A stretch of DNA of 64,000 nucleotides from Bacteroidota bacterium (GTDB lineage: Bacteria; Bacteroidota; Ignavibacteria; Ignavibacteriales; Ignavibacteriaceae): NCBI GenBank assembly GCA_020161395.1, contig JAIUOE010000003.1, positions 186,001 to 250,000 of the forward strand, given 5' to 3'. Made by a program: the position numbers and the translations under genes. Of this stretch, positions 26,305-35,522 are shown piece after piece. The notes under the pieces are model-generated. The model was given only the letters and a program-made list of their open reading frames with translations, had not been told where the DNA came from and made no database searches. Positions within the stretch are counted from its first letter, which is position 1, and each line of letters begins with the position of its first letter.

Positions 26305-27171
26305 TTATTGTAAAATAAACTCCAGAACATCACGGTTAAAATATTCCGGTTGTTCGAACTGGATAAAATGCCCTGTTTCGTCGTAAGTCTTTATCGTAAA
26401 ATTAGAAATCCTGGAACGGAATGTTTCGATGATATCCTTAGGGGTCAACCAGGGATGGACGAATGTATTTGGAATCAGTTTGTCATGCTCGCCGAAGATT
26501 CCTAAAGCAGGAGTTCTAATTGCATCGAGCCGGTAAGGTACATCGGAATTAATTACCCCGAGAGCACTTCGTGCAATTATTGTGGCATGGAGCCGGAATT
26601 CAGATGAATTTCTTATCGCTGTACGGTCGTCGATCATGAATTGTGCGTCTAGAGGGAAGTTTTGGAAGTTAACCTTAACATTATTGGCTATCTGCTGTTC
26701 ATTATTGGAGATTATCTTATCTGCATTCAAATAACTTTCAATCAGGAGCTTTTCATCATCCGAATAGGTTTCGGCTCCACCCGGAGCAACAAGAACCATT
26801 TTGTTAATCTTGTCGGAGTGATCAATCGCCAGTTTTAATGCTATAACACCTCCCATTGAATGTCCACATACTGTAAATTTATCATAGCCCAAAATTTTCA
26901 TCAGTTCAATGATTACTGAAGCATAGTAGTCCATGGTTGCCGGATGGAGAATTTTGGAAGATTTACCATAACCGGGCAGGTCAACAGCAATGCAACGGAA
27001 GTGTTTTGAGAGGAAGTCCAGATTTTTATTCCAGGCTGGGATGTAACTGCCAAGACCGTGAAGGAATACGACGGGTTCGCCATCGCCCATGTCAGTATGG
27101 GCGATGACGGTTCCCGCTTCAATTTCGGTTTTCGTTATCTCAAACTTATAGTTGAGGTTTTCGAATTCCAT
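26305..27171 (-). CDS. Alpha/beta hydrolase (cytoplasmic)
   Basis: A 288-residue alpha/beta-fold hydrolase without a signal peptide. The oxyanion region VVFLHGLGSY, nucleophile elbow GHSMGG, catalytic acid region GEHDKLIP and the catalytic His in ETGHFIQFEQPE are all present. It is similar in layout to the lipoprotein hydrolase encoded just upstream; the two genes share one base (TAATG), suggesting coupled translation and an old duplication. It could split an ester or a C-C bond after the substrate is imported. It ends the acyl operon. Confidence 0.88.
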   Translation of the reverse strand: MEFENLNYKFEITKTEIEAGTVIAHTDMGDGEPVVFLHGLGSYIPAWNKNLDFLSKHFRCIAVDLPGYGKSSKILHPATMDYYASVIIELMKILGYDKFTVCGHSMGGVIALKLAIDHSDKINKMVLVAPGGAETYSDDEKLLIESYLNADKIISNNEQQIANNVKVNFQNFPLDAQFMIDDRTAIRNSSEFRLHATIIARSALGVINSDVPYRLDAIRTPALGIFGEHDKLIPNTFVHPWLTPKDIIETFRSRISNFTIKTYDETGHFIQFEQPEYFNRDVLEFILQ

Positions 27172-28112
27172 TACTTTATGAAATCGAGTATGGCTTTATT
27201 GACTTCAGAGGCTTTTTCTATTATCAACATGTGTCCGCATTGATCGATTTCAACCAGCTTGCTGTTTGGAATTTTAGCAGCACCGGGTTTGAAGATATCT
27301 TCAGTGAATCCGGGATTAAGATACGGATTAGGGATAAGTCCATCCTGTTTTCCATAAACAATAAGTGTCGGCACAGTAATGTTTTGGAGCCTGTTCCAGG
27401 TGGGTTCGTCAAGCATCGCACCTACGCATTTCAGCACCGCATAAGTGAATTCCTTCATCTCAGTGGCTTTTGCGTTTCTGGCACGCTCCTCCACCATCCA
27501 TTCCCATTTGTCATCCCAACTGTAAAAATTACTCGCCAGATTTCTTCTGATACCGTCTTCTGGGTTCAGGCGAACACCTTTGGGAGTCAGTGCGTTTCTA
27601 AGCCACTCCCCTTCCCCGTACTGGAATCGTTCAAAACCTGCCGGGGCAGCAAGAACGATGCTTTTAATCAATCCGGGGTATTTCAGGGCGAAAATCATCG
27701 AAATCTGCCCACCCATCGAGTGACCAACTAATGAAACATTTTTCAGTTTGAGAGTTTCGATCAATTTTTTGACCGTTTCAGCATAAAAACTGAGAGTATA
27801 AGGGTAATCACCTTTTTGTGATTTGCCGTAACCGGGAAGATCGACAACAATTACTCTGTGTTTTTTTGCCAGCTCGGGAGCAACATATCTCCAGAATCCG
27901 GCGTTGCTTGCCAAGCCGTGAATCAGAATCAATGTGTTGTCACCCGACCCAAGGTCAGCATAAGCCACAGACGGATTTTCGAGAACGGTCTTCGTTGGAT
28001 ATGAGTAATCGACATCCTGAAATTGAAGTGCCGGTGCATCTGTGTATTTAAAGCCCGCACATCCTGTAAAAAGGAAGAGTCCTGTAAGCGCAATTGCAAA
28101 TATTTTTTTCAT
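27171..28112 (-). CDS. Alpha/beta hydrolase lipoprotein
   Basis: A 313-residue alpha/beta hydrolase with a lipoprotein signal (FTGC, Cys 18). It has the HGLASNAGFW oxyanion region, GHSMGG nucleophile elbow, GKQDGLIP acid region and GHMLIIEKA catalytic His. It should face the periplasm or be attached to the outer membrane. With the barrel protein encoded 11 bp upstream it could hydrolyse an ester on the way in, the acid product then going to the symporter and acyl-CoA ligase of the same operon. Substrate unknown. Confidence 0.87.
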   Translation of the reverse strand: MKKIFAIALTGLFLFTGCAGFKYTDAPALQFQDVDYSYPTKTVLENPSVAYADLGSGDNTLILIHGLASNAGFWRYVAPELAKKHRVIVVDLPGYGKSQKGDYPYTLSFYAETVKKLIETLKLKNVSLVGHSMGGQISMIFALKYPGLIKSIVLAAPAGFERFQYGEGEWLRNALTPKGVRLNPEDGIRRNLASNFYSWDDKWEWMVEERARNAKATEMKEFTYAVLKCVGAMLDEPTWNRLQNITVPTLIVYGKQDGLIPNPYLNPGFTEDIFKPGAAKIPNSKLVEIDQCGHMLIIEKASEVNKAILDFIK

Positions 28113-28123
28113 CGTTTCCTCCT

Positions 28124-29665
28124 TTAGAACATGAGCCAGCTAAGCGTTGTAAAAAATGTCCAAGGGTCTTTCGGTTTCTCTCCGGTATATGTCGAGAGCG
28201 GAGAATCGTAAAAATCACCTGTCATCATATAGGCTCCATGCACTCCGATTGTGAGAAAGACTTTGAGATTGTACTTCATTTCAAAGTTAATTTCACTCCC
28301 CATGAAGTTCCCGCCGCCTTTTAGACTGTTGTTCGAAAGAGCTGCAGCAAATCCGACTTTGCCGTAAAGTTTGTTAGGAATAAAATCTTTGTAAAAGTTG
28401 AGGAATCCCGCTGTGACACCAAGACCCATGTTGGAAATGTCGTGCACTGCCGAATAGTATCTGTTAACGACCTGAGGATCGGGGAAAAGAAGGAAGGCTC
28501 TGTGATTGGAATAGATTCCAACGGGTGAACCGTAAACATTTCCGGTAATTACAGATGAAAGAGTTCCATCAGCTACTCCGTTTGCATCTCCCGAAGTGTA
28601 CAATGCCTCGAAAGAAACTTTATCGTTGGCTGTCATACCATATTTGTACTGAACTGATGCATTTGCAGAGAAGCCAAAAATATCTGATATTTTGCCATTG
28701 GAACTTCCAACAGTATCAAGGATACCAAAATTTGACATAAAGAATCCGTCGATCCACCAGCGGGAAGCTAAAAAGTCGCGGTTCCATGCGAAATGACCAC
28801 CGAGCCAGCCAATGTGTCCCTCATATTTTTGATTTACACCGGGGAATTTTACTCTGGTTGCACCATTGTAATCAGCGAGAGCAGAGTTCAATCCTTGGCC
28901 AAGAATCGATATGCCACCACCGCCTTTGCCCTTATCATAAACATACCAGGCGTCTATTCCTGCTTCAATCAATGGAGAAGGGTGCCAGAGGAAATCGATC
29001 ATCCAGAGGATGACATCATCATCTTTGCTTATCTCATTTTCCCAAAGCTGGAACATTCCAAGTCTTAGTTTTGTCGATGGTGAAGGGTCGATGTAAGATG
29101 AAATACCAACACCCTGTGTTCCCCAGTAAGATAGTTTATATGCACTCGTTTGTGCAGTCGTGAGCGTATTAATATTCGGGTCTCTGACATTATCAAAAAT
29201 GCGTTGCATTCCGATTACTACATTCCAGTTGGCATCTTCGGGTCTTAGCTCGACATTAGCCATGAGAGTCTGGAGGTTGATCTGTCCGCCGTTTATAGCT
29301 CCACCACGATTGTTGCCGACACCGTAAGCCTGGTCACCCCAGGTATAATCAATTTTAAATAAAGCACGGAAAGTGGCGTAATCATCTAGTATTTGCGGTT
29401 TGTAGATGAACATGGGAACAAATCTTTGTTCGAAATACCATGTTGTCTGCGGAATCGTGAATGTTGAGTTTTGACCGAAAAGTCTTCCGATAACCTGCCC
29501 CTGAAGAACATCATTGGTTGGAGATACATTTCCTGATGTCATTCGTGTAAACGAATATCCGATAAACTGGAATTCACGGGGAGGTTTTTCTTCGAGTCTG
29601 GTGTCCTGTGCAAAAGCAATCAGCGGTATCGCCAGGGCGAGAATAAGAAGTCTGATTTGTTTCAT
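28124..29665 (-). CDS. Outer-membrane beta-barrel protein (alginate-export-like fold)
   Basis: A 513-residue protein with a signal peptide and a long series of amphipathic strands rich in Gly, Trp and Tyr, ending in LSWLMF, a typical barrel end with a terminal aromatic. The overall pattern (barrel throughout, FEQRFVP and MQRIFDN segments) resembles AlgE-type export porins, but it more likely serves uptake here, as the operon encodes a symporter and an acyl-CoA ligase. A 9-bp hairpin lies just upstream of its ribosome site. Confidence 0.78.
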   Translation of the reverse strand: MKQIRLLILALAIPLIAFAQDTRLEEKPPREFQFIGYSFTRMTSGNVSPTNDVLQGQVIGRLFGQNSTFTIPQTTWYFEQRFVPMFIYKPQILDDYATFRALFKIDYTWGDQAYGVGNNRGGAINGGQINLQTLMANVELRPEDANWNVVIGMQRIFDNVRDPNINTLTTAQTSAYKLSYWGTQGVGISSYIDPSPSTKLRLGMFQLWENEISKDDDVILWMIDFLWHPSPLIEAGIDAWYVYDKGKGGGGISILGQGLNSALADYNGATRVKFPGVNQKYEGHIGWLGGHFAWNRDFLASRWWIDGFFMSNFGILDTVGSSNGKISDIFGFSANASVQYKYGMTANDKVSFEALYTSGDANGVADGTLSSVITGNVYGSPVGIYSNHRAFLLFPDPQVVNRYYSAVHDISNMGLGVTAGFLNFYKDFIPNKLYGKVGFAAALSNNSLKGGGNFMGSEINFEMKYNLKVFLTIGVHGAYMMTGDFYDSPLSTYTGEKPKDPWTFFTTLSWLMF

Positions 29666-29692
29666 TGTTTCTCCGGCATGGAACGGGGTGAC

Positions 29693-29718
29693 CGGGGTCG
29701 GACACTTTTCCGACCCCG
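29693..29718 (-). promoter_or_regulatory. Intra-operon hairpin between the lipoprotein and barrel genes
   Basis: CGGGGTCGG at 29693-29701 pairs perfectly with CCGACCCCG at 29710-29718 around an 8-nt loop. No T-run follows on either strand, so it is not a plain terminator. Its place in the 79-bp gap between two operon genes, the longest gap in the operon, suggests an RNA processing or stability element that sets the ratio of the two products. Confidence 0.5.
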
Positions 29719-29744
29719 TTACGCCCGTGTTCAGGAATTTTTGT

Positions 29745-30671
29745 TTAGTTTTTTACATATTTTTGGATCCAGGTAACACCAAGAGCGAAGCCGTTATATT
29801 TGGTGCTGCCAAATCCTTCTGCTGCTGTTGGAGCTGTGAAACCTGTGATCGCAGGGGTGGTCTGAATAACTTCATACCAAAGTCCTGCTGTATTTACGCG
29901 GTAGATACCTGTGGATGTAAGAGCTGATGGAACAGTCTGGTTCAGGGTTATTTCTCTGATTGACATATCTGCAACTGCTTTTGTTGAGTATGTACCTTCA
30001 AATGTAACCTGTACATTCGAAGAGTCAGTTGAGATTACTTTATAGGTGCCGTTTGCATTGAAAGTGGCGTCAATTTTTTTGGTTTTGGAAACTGTTTTAA
30101 GTCCCGGAGCCACATTAGCGCCATCTGAAAGCCATGTTCCAATAAGTGGTTCGGTTTTTGGAGCCTGTGGAACATATTTCTGTGTCCATGTTGCACCAAG
30201 TTTAATACCGTTGTACTTTGTTGATCCGAATCCTTCGGCTGCAGTTGGAGCTGTGAAACCTGTAATTGCAGGATTTGTCTGAATTACTTCATAAGTAAGG
30301 TTGCCGCTTGTGCTAACTTCAAAAATACCTGTTGAGGTAAGTGAAGTTGGAACTGTCTGGGAGAGTGTGATGGTCTTTATGGTCGAACCGGTATTATCCG
30401 TATAAGTCCATGTACCTTCGAATGTTACCTGTACATTTGAAGAGTCGGTTGAAACCACTTTGTAGGTTTTGTTGGTGTTGAAGGTGGCTACAACTCTTTT
30501 TGTTTTTGAAACAGAAACGAGGCCTGGTGCCACATCGGTACCCTCAGAGACCCAGGTTCCAACAAGCGGGTCAACGGTTGGTGTCGGTGGTACTACCGGG
30601 TTTTCGTCTTTGTTGCAACCTGTCAGCACGATTGCGAGGAAAAGGATTGAGAGTGAAAAGAGCTTTTTCAT
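29745..30671 (-). CDS. Lipoprotein with two tandem copies of a lipocalin-like domain
   Basis: A 308-residue lipoprotein (LTGC, Cys 19; Pro-rich spacer). The mature protein is two near-identical domains, about 35-172 and 174-308, each starting PL(V/I)GTW and containing TKKIDATFN-type, STDSSNVQVTFEGT, and TAAEGFGSTKYNG segments. The GTW start and beta-rich pattern resemble small lipocalin-like or DUF-type ligand-binding domains. It lies 12 bp after the acyl-CoA ligase gene and before the barrel gene, so it may carry a hydrophobic ligand across the periplasm. Function is inferred from context only. Confidence 0.75.
   Translation of the reverse strand: MKKLFSLSILFLAIVLTGCNKDENPVVPPTPTVDPLVGTWVSEGTDVAPGLVSVSKTKRVVATFNTNKTYKVVSTDSSNVQVTFEGTWTYTDNTGSTIKTITLSQTVPTSLTSTGIFEVSTSGNLTYEVIQTNPAITGFTAPTAAEGFGSTKYNGIKLGATWTQKYVPQAPKTEPLIGTWLSDGANVAPGLKTVSKTKKIDATFNANGTYKVISTDSSNVQVTFEGTYSTKAVADMSIREITLNQTVPSALTSTGIYRVNTAGLWYEVIQTTPAITGFTAPTAAEGFGSTKYNGFALGVTWIQKYVKN
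29763..30575. repeat. Two-copy DNA repeat inside the lipoprotein gene
   Basis: The two domains of the lipoprotein gene are also similar as DNA, offset by about 417 bp. For example GAGCTGTGAAACCTGT occurs at 29831 and again at 30248. The close match means a recent in-frame duplication or ongoing gene conversion. Edges are approximate. Confidence 0.75.
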
Positions 30672-30683
30672 GTTTTTCTCCGG

Positions 30684-32192
30684 TTATTTTTGGTTGGTTA
30701 ATTGTTGTCGGTTTATTTTCCCTGCCTCGTTTTTTGGGAGAGCCTGGAGGAATTCAATGTGTTTAGGAATTTTATATTTTGCAAGTCCCTCTTTGCAAAA
30801 GTGGATTATCTCTTCGGAATTTAAATTATGATCCTGATTTAGCACGATGAAGGCTTTCCCTGTTTCACCCCATTTTTCATCCGGCACTCCGATAACGGCA
30901 CATTCTTTTATTGCAGGATTCTGATAAAGATATTTTTCAACTTCTGATGGATATACATTCTCACCACCACTTATATACATGTTTTTCTTCCGGTCAACCA
31001 CGAAAAAGAATCCGTCGGAGTCTTTTAACAGAATATCACCTGTATGAAACCATCCATCAGTGATTGCCTCGGCGGTTTGCTTCGGTTTCCGCCAGTAGCC
31101 TTGTGTAACAACGGGTGATTTCAACCACAACTCGCCGGGAGTATCAACAGGGAGTTCATTTCCATTTTCATCAACTATTTTTGCCTGAATGTATGTATTT
31201 GGAAATCCTATTGAACCTTTTTTACTTATCGCATGATCGTGATGTAGTGAAAAACAATTTGGACCTACTTCAGTTAGTCCGAAACCCTGTCTGATCGGAA
31301 TCCCTTTTTTGTGCCAAAGATTTATGAGAGGAATCGGCATCGGCGCACCGCCAACAATGGCAAATCTCACTGAACTCAGGTCAGTTTCCTCGAAGCGTGG
31401 AGAATCAGATAACATCTGAAGCATTGTCGGAACACCAAAAAGAAGAGTTGTCTTTTCCTTCTCCATCAGATCGAGAATAGTATCAGGTTCGAAAGAATTT
31501 AATAATGTATGTGATCCACCGACAAAAAGGAACGGAGTTAGGAGAACATTCCACCCGCCGGTATGGAAAAACGGAGCGTAGCTTTGTGTATGATCCGTAT
31601 GCGTCAGATTTAACCGCAGGACAGTATTAACCGCATTCCAGAAAAGTTGTTTATTTGTGATTATGACTCCTTTTGAAAGGCCGGTTGTACCGGCTGTATA
31701 AAGGATCATTACCGGGTCTTCAAAGTCAGCAACATTTTTGAACTGCAATTTTGTATCTGAAAATTCAGCCGTCAAAAATGTGTTTATGCTTTCCATTTCA
31801 ATTTTATGTGGAATCGGTTCGAGAGTCGTAAGTGCTTTTACTTCACCGGAAAAAACCGACTCATGGATAAAAACCGATGGTTCCGCATCGTAAATAAGAG
31901 TATCAAGCTCTCTCGGAGTAAGTCTGAAATTTAACGGAACGAGTATCATTCCGGCTTTTACACAGGCAACAAAAAGCAGTATAAATTCTGCTCTGTTTTT
32001 CGAGTAAACAGCGATCCTGTCTCCTTTTTCGAGTTTGAGATCATAAATGAACCAGTTGGCAAGTGCGTTTGCACGACAGTTGAAATCGTAGTAGTTCCAT
32101 TCCTTCCCTGTCGAATGCTCCCTAAGGAAAAATTTATCGGGCGAATATGTTGCCCATTTACCGCACCAGTCGGTTTCCAAAAACTCTTTCAT
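30684..32192 (-). CDS. Acyl-CoA synthetase (AMP-forming)
   Basis: About 502 residues from the ATG at 32192, chosen because GGGAGG lies just upstream and the ATG overlaps the symporter stop as ATGA. ANL-superfamily motifs are intact: ILYTAGTTGLSKG, QGFGLTEVGP, GWFHTGDI, RKKNMYISGGENVYPSE and the catalytic Lys region EAGKINRQ. It resembles medium/long-chain fatty acid or aromatic acid CoA ligases. In the operon it would activate the carboxylate imported by the symporter encoded upstream. Confidence 0.9.
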   Translation of the reverse strand: MKEFLETDWCGKWATYSPDKFFLREHSTGKEWNYYDFNCRANALANWFIYDLKLEKGDRIAVYSKNRAEFILLFVACVKAGMILVPLNFRLTPRELDTLIYDAEPSVFIHESVFSGEVKALTTLEPIPHKIEMESINTFLTAEFSDTKLQFKNVADFEDPVMILYTAGTTGLSKGVIITNKQLFWNAVNTVLRLNLTHTDHTQSYAPFFHTGGWNVLLTPFLFVGGSHTLLNSFEPDTILDLMEKEKTTLLFGVPTMLQMLSDSPRFEETDLSSVRFAIVGGAPMPIPLINLWHKKGIPIRQGFGLTEVGPNCFSLHHDHAISKKGSIGFPNTYIQAKIVDENGNELPVDTPGELWLKSPVVTQGYWRKPKQTAEAITDGWFHTGDILLKDSDGFFFVVDRKKNMYISGGENVYPSEVEKYLYQNPAIKECAVIGVPDEKWGETGKAFIVLNQDHNLNSEEIIHFCKEGLAKYKIPKHIEFLQALPKNEAGKINRQQLTNQK

Positions 32193-33697
32193 TTCTTTCC
32201 TCCCGGCAATTTTTGAAACAAAAGTGCTAGCAAACATGAAATAATAATCGCTACAGCAGCAGCCACTCCCGGATTCTCTCCTGTGGCAACAGTGAATGGA
32301 ACAGCAATCTTGCCATAATACATTGTAAAATGAACTGCGACTGCTGCCACAGATGCAACCATCACACCGGTTCTGTTAACACTTTTGACAAACATACCGA
32401 AAATAATTGGCACGAATGCCGCTGAAAAATAAGCATAGACGCCATTTTGTGCAAAAATGGCAACACTCAATTTCGGGTTGACAAGCTGATCATAGGTCAG
32501 TAATATTGATACTACTGCAAGTATTGCTATTACTCCCCTGTTTATGAGAATCATCTTTCTTTGGTCAGGCTCCGACTTAAAGTATTTGTCGATCACAAAA
32601 GGTTTCAGAATATCCTGTGTTATAGTGCTTGAGAGTGATTGAATAAGACCCTCAAGTGTGGAAATTCCCGCAGAAATCAATCCCAAAACCACAAAGAGGG
32701 AGACAAAAACAGGGAAAACCGTTACCACATATGCAGGAATTATGCCGTCGGTCTTAAGGGCGATCTCTCCTGCTTTCAGATCCGGGAACTGTAACCGGGC
32801 GTAAAGTCCGACAAATACAACGAGGAAAAATATCCCCTGGGCAATTGCACCACTTATAAGATAAGATTTCACGCCCTTAGGATCTTTTATCAAGAGCGAT
32901 TTTGTGATTATATGGGGTTGGCACACTATAGCTGCCCCGATCACAATCTGTGCGATAAATATCTCGAAGAAATCCCTGAAAAGAAAGCTTGACTCGTTAT
33001 AAACCTGAACCAGTCTTCCGTCAATACTTCCTAGTTTATCTATGAAACCGCTTATTCCATCATTGAAATAGTGATACCCTGATCCAAGCATGATAAATGC
33101 CACAAAGAGCATTATTATTGCCTGAACTGTGTTGGTATAGACCATTGAATTGGCGCCACCAAACATCATATAACCAAACACAAATATTACTGTTCCAATG
33201 AGAACATATATTTCGGGTACATCAAGTGTTTTCGCAATCACTTTTGTGAGTCCGACTGCTATCAGCACAATAAAAGTCAGGAGCAGAAGTGATAAAACTG
33301 CAAAATAGAGTCCGAATCCCTTGCTTTCATACTTCTTACCCATCCACTGTGCGAGTGTGCCCGCCTTAACTGAGGAGCCGAATTTTCTAAATCCAATCGT
33401 CAGGACAATCAGCGAAATTATAGCAGCCGCCGGATAAACCAGTCCGTAAGAAATAAATCCGCTGATTCCGTATGTAGCCACAAGACCGGGATTAATAACG
33501 AAAGTAGCAGCGCTTGTCATCGAGGCAGCAAGTGCAAATCCGACAGTCCATGGAGGGAAATTTACACTTCCAACTGCATAGTCATCCATCGATTTGACTT
33601 TGAGCGCACCTCTGATTACAAAGAAAAGAGTCACAGCGATATAAGCCGATATTAAAACCCAACCCGCAGTTACAAGTTCACTTGAGGCAAGTCCCAT
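32189..33697 (-). CDS. Sodium:solute symporter (SSS family)
   Basis: A 502-residue membrane protein with about 13 transmembrane segments and SSS-family features, including ALAASMTSAATFVINPG and the GLISAGISTLEGLIQSLSS region with the Ser/Thr that bind Na+ in this family. Members carry proline, pantothenate, acetate and other carboxylates. A strong AAAGGAG site precedes the ATG. Its placement between the KASIII-like gene and the acyl-CoA ligase gene (4-bp overlap) suggests a carboxylate substrate. Confidence 0.9.
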   Translation of the reverse strand: MGLASSELVTAGWVLISAYIAVTLFFVIRGALKVKSMDDYAVGSVNFPPWTVGFALAASMTSAATFVINPGLVATYGISGFISYGLVYPAAAIISLIVLTIGFRKFGSSVKAGTLAQWMGKKYESKGFGLYFAVLSLLLLTFIVLIAVGLTKVIAKTLDVPEIYVLIGTVIFVFGYMMFGGANSMVYTNTVQAIIMLFVAFIMLGSGYHYFNDGISGFIDKLGSIDGRLVQVYNESSFLFRDFFEIFIAQIVIGAAIVCQPHIITKSLLIKDPKGVKSYLISGAIAQGIFFLVVFVGLYARLQFPDLKAGEIALKTDGIIPAYVVTVFPVFVSLFVVLGLISAGISTLEGLIQSLSSTITQDILKPFVIDKYFKSEPDQRKMILINRGVIAILAVVSILLTYDQLVNPKLSVAIFAQNGVYAYFSAAFVPIIFGMFVKSVNRTGVMVASVAAVAVHFTMYYGKIAVPFTVATGENPGVAAAVAIIISCLLALLFQKLPGGKK

Positions 33698-33709
33698 TTC
33701 GTTTCTCCT

Positions 33710-34699
33710 TTAGAATTTTACCAAAGCTGACGCAAATGCAAGACCGCCACCTGAGCCAACGAACATCAGATAGTCGCCCCTTTTAATTCTGCCCGACTTG
33801 TACGCTTCATTTAAAGCCATCGGAATACATGCAGAACCGGTATAGCCGTAGGTTGACATTATAACTTCACCTTTGTCCCGCGGTACTCCAAGATTGTCGA
33901 GTGTCTGCCAGATTGAATTGATATTGATCTGAGTAAAGAAATATCTGTCAACTTTATCCGCAGAAATTCCTTCCTTTTGACACGCTTTTAAAACCATCTT
34001 TGTCCAGATTTCAGGATTCAGCTCTTTTGGGAATTTTTTCACAAATTTAAGCAGGTGATCCTTTTTTTCCAGTACTTCAGCAGTTAAGGGATATTTAGTT
34101 CCACCGGCATAAATTCCCATCCACTCGTTGTATTGCCCGTCAGAGAAAAGTTCTCCGTTAAGGAAACCTTCACCATCGTTTGAAGATGTCAGGACAACCG
34201 CTCCGGCACCATCGGCAAAAAGGGTTACAGTTTTTTTATCATGTAAATCAAGGAATTTACTCATTGCATACCCGCCAATCACAAGAACGGTATTGCAATC
34301 CGGGTCCCCGGCAACAAATTTTGCTGCAGTATTTAAAGCTGTAACAAAACCCGCACAAGCGGTATTAATGTCAAATGTTCCGGCATTGACGGCACCAATT
34401 CTGTGTTGAATGATTGATGCTGTGGACGGTGACACGAATTCGGGAGTGTCTGTCGCAATTATTATCAGATTAATATCAGCCGGTGAAATCCCGGCATCCT
34501 TGATAGCTTCCACAGCCGCTTTTTCGCAAAGATCGGCTGTGGATTCATTCTCCGAACACCATCTGCGTTCTCTGATCGTAAGGTTTTCTCTCAACCAGGT
34601 GTCGACATCTTCTCCGAGAATATCGTTGAAAAATTGATTCGTCACCACTTTTTCCGGTGCAAAGGCACCAATACCTGCAATTCTGGCTTTTCTGATCAT
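33710..34699 (-). CDS. KASIII-like thiolase-fold enzyme with altered catalytic triad
   Basis: A 329-residue FabH-like protein of normal length. The acyl-accepting cysteine is kept (C115 in INTACAGF). The His of the HQAN motif is replaced by Thr (TQIN, T256) and the Asn of GNTSA by Tyr (GYTGSA, Y286). FabH needs that His and Asn to decarboxylate malonyl-ACP, so a standard condensation is unlikely. Relatives with changed triads act as acyltransferases or non-decarboxylating thioester enzymes. The gene lies 4 bp after fabG and 12 bp before the symporter gene. Possible roles: acyl transfer between CoA and another nucleophile, or a Claisen reaction with a different donor. Confidence 0.82.
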   Translation of the reverse strand: MIRKARIAGIGAFAPEKVVTNQFFNDILGEDVDTWLRENLTIRERRWCSENESTADLCEKAAVEAIKDAGISPADINLIIIATDTPEFVSPSTASIIQHRIGAVNAGTFDINTACAGFVTALNTAAKFVAGDPDCNTVLVIGGYAMSKFLDLHDKKTVTLFADGAGAVVLTSSNDGEGFLNGELFSDGQYNEWMGIYAGGTKYPLTAEVLEKKDHLLKFVKKFPKELNPEIWTKMVLKACQKEGISADKVDRYFFTQININSIWQTLDNLGVPRDKGEVIMSTYGYTGSACIPMALNEAYKSGRIKRGDYLMFVGSGGGLAFASALVKF

Positions 34700-34703
34700 C
34701 TTC

Positions 34704-35447
34704 TTACATCACCAGTCCACCGTCGACACTAAGGACGGTTCCATTTACATAATTGGATTCATTAGAAGCGAGGAAAAGATATGCGTTTGCAATATCTTCA
34801 GGGGCACCAAGCCTTCCGAGTGGAGTTTTTTCAACAAGCATGTTAATTACTTTTTCAGGAATTGTACCTACCATTTCGGTGGCGATGAATCCGGGAGCTA
34901 CAGCATTAACACATATTCCTTTTCTGCCAAGCTCTCTTGCCCAGACTTTTGTCATCCCGATAACACCCGATTTTGTAGCTACATAGTTTGTCTGACCAAA
35001 ATTTCCGTACAGACCGACAACAGACGAAGTGTTGATGATTTTGCCGGATCCTTTTTCAATCATTACATTCATTACTGACTTTGTACAGTTGAAAACACCG
35101 GTCAAATTTACATCAATTACCATTTTCCACTGTTCTGGGGTCATTTTGGCGAGACTCGCATCACGGGTGATTCCGGCATTGTTCACAAGGATGTCAATGG
35201 TCCCGAGAGTCTCAACTGTTTTTGCAGCAGCTTCGGTTGTTGACTTGAAGTCTGTCACATCCACCTTTACAAACAGAGCCTTTTTACCCTCATTCGTAAG
35301 GGAAGACACAAGTTCATTTCCAAGTTCTTCATTTACATCCCAGATTGCAACGGCTGCGCCTTCTTCAGCAAATCTCAGAACTGCTGCTTTCCCGATGCCT
35401 CTTGCACCACCGGTGACGATTGCAACTTTGTTTTCAAGTCTTTTCAT
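34704..35447 (-). CDS. FabG-like short-chain dehydrogenase
   Basis: A 247-residue SDR of the 3-oxoacyl-ACP/acetoacetyl-CoA reductase type. It has TGGARGIG (12-19), NNAGITRD, S141/S142, and the catalytic Y155-K159. D37 after the second strand (AIWDVN) suggests NAD(H) rather than NADP(H), which would favour the oxidative, degradative direction. It is the first gene of the eight-gene acyl operon and has a 20-bp palindrome 23 bp before its start codon, probably the operator of the adjacent GbsR-type regulator. Confidence 0.9.
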   Translation of the reverse strand: MKRLENKVAIVTGGARGIGKAAVLRFAEEGAAVAIWDVNEELGNELVSSLTNEGKKALFVKVDVTDFKSTTEAAAKTVETLGTIDILVNNAGITRDASLAKMTPEQWKMVIDVNLTGVFNCTKSVMNVMIEKGSGKIINTSSVVGLYGNFGQTNYVATKSGVIGMTKVWARELGRKGICVNAVAPGFIATEMVGTIPEKVINMLVEKTPLGRLGAPEDIANAYLFLASNESNYVNGTVLSVDGGLVM

Positions 35448-35469
35448 ATTTTTTAATCTCCATTTTTAT

Positions 35470-35489
35470 CGTTTGAAAAATTTAAAACG
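35470..35489. promoter_or_regulatory. Candidate GbsR-type operator before the acyl operon
   Basis: CGTTTGAAAAATTTAAAACG is an imperfect palindrome that matches the site at 36029 at 17 of 20 positions (consensus CRTTTSAAAAATTTRAAACG). It lies 23-42 bp upstream of the fabG start, where a repressor would block the promoter. Confidence 0.68.
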
Positions 35490-35522
35490 AAAAGAGCGCA
35501 ACCTTCCCTGAATATTTTTCAT

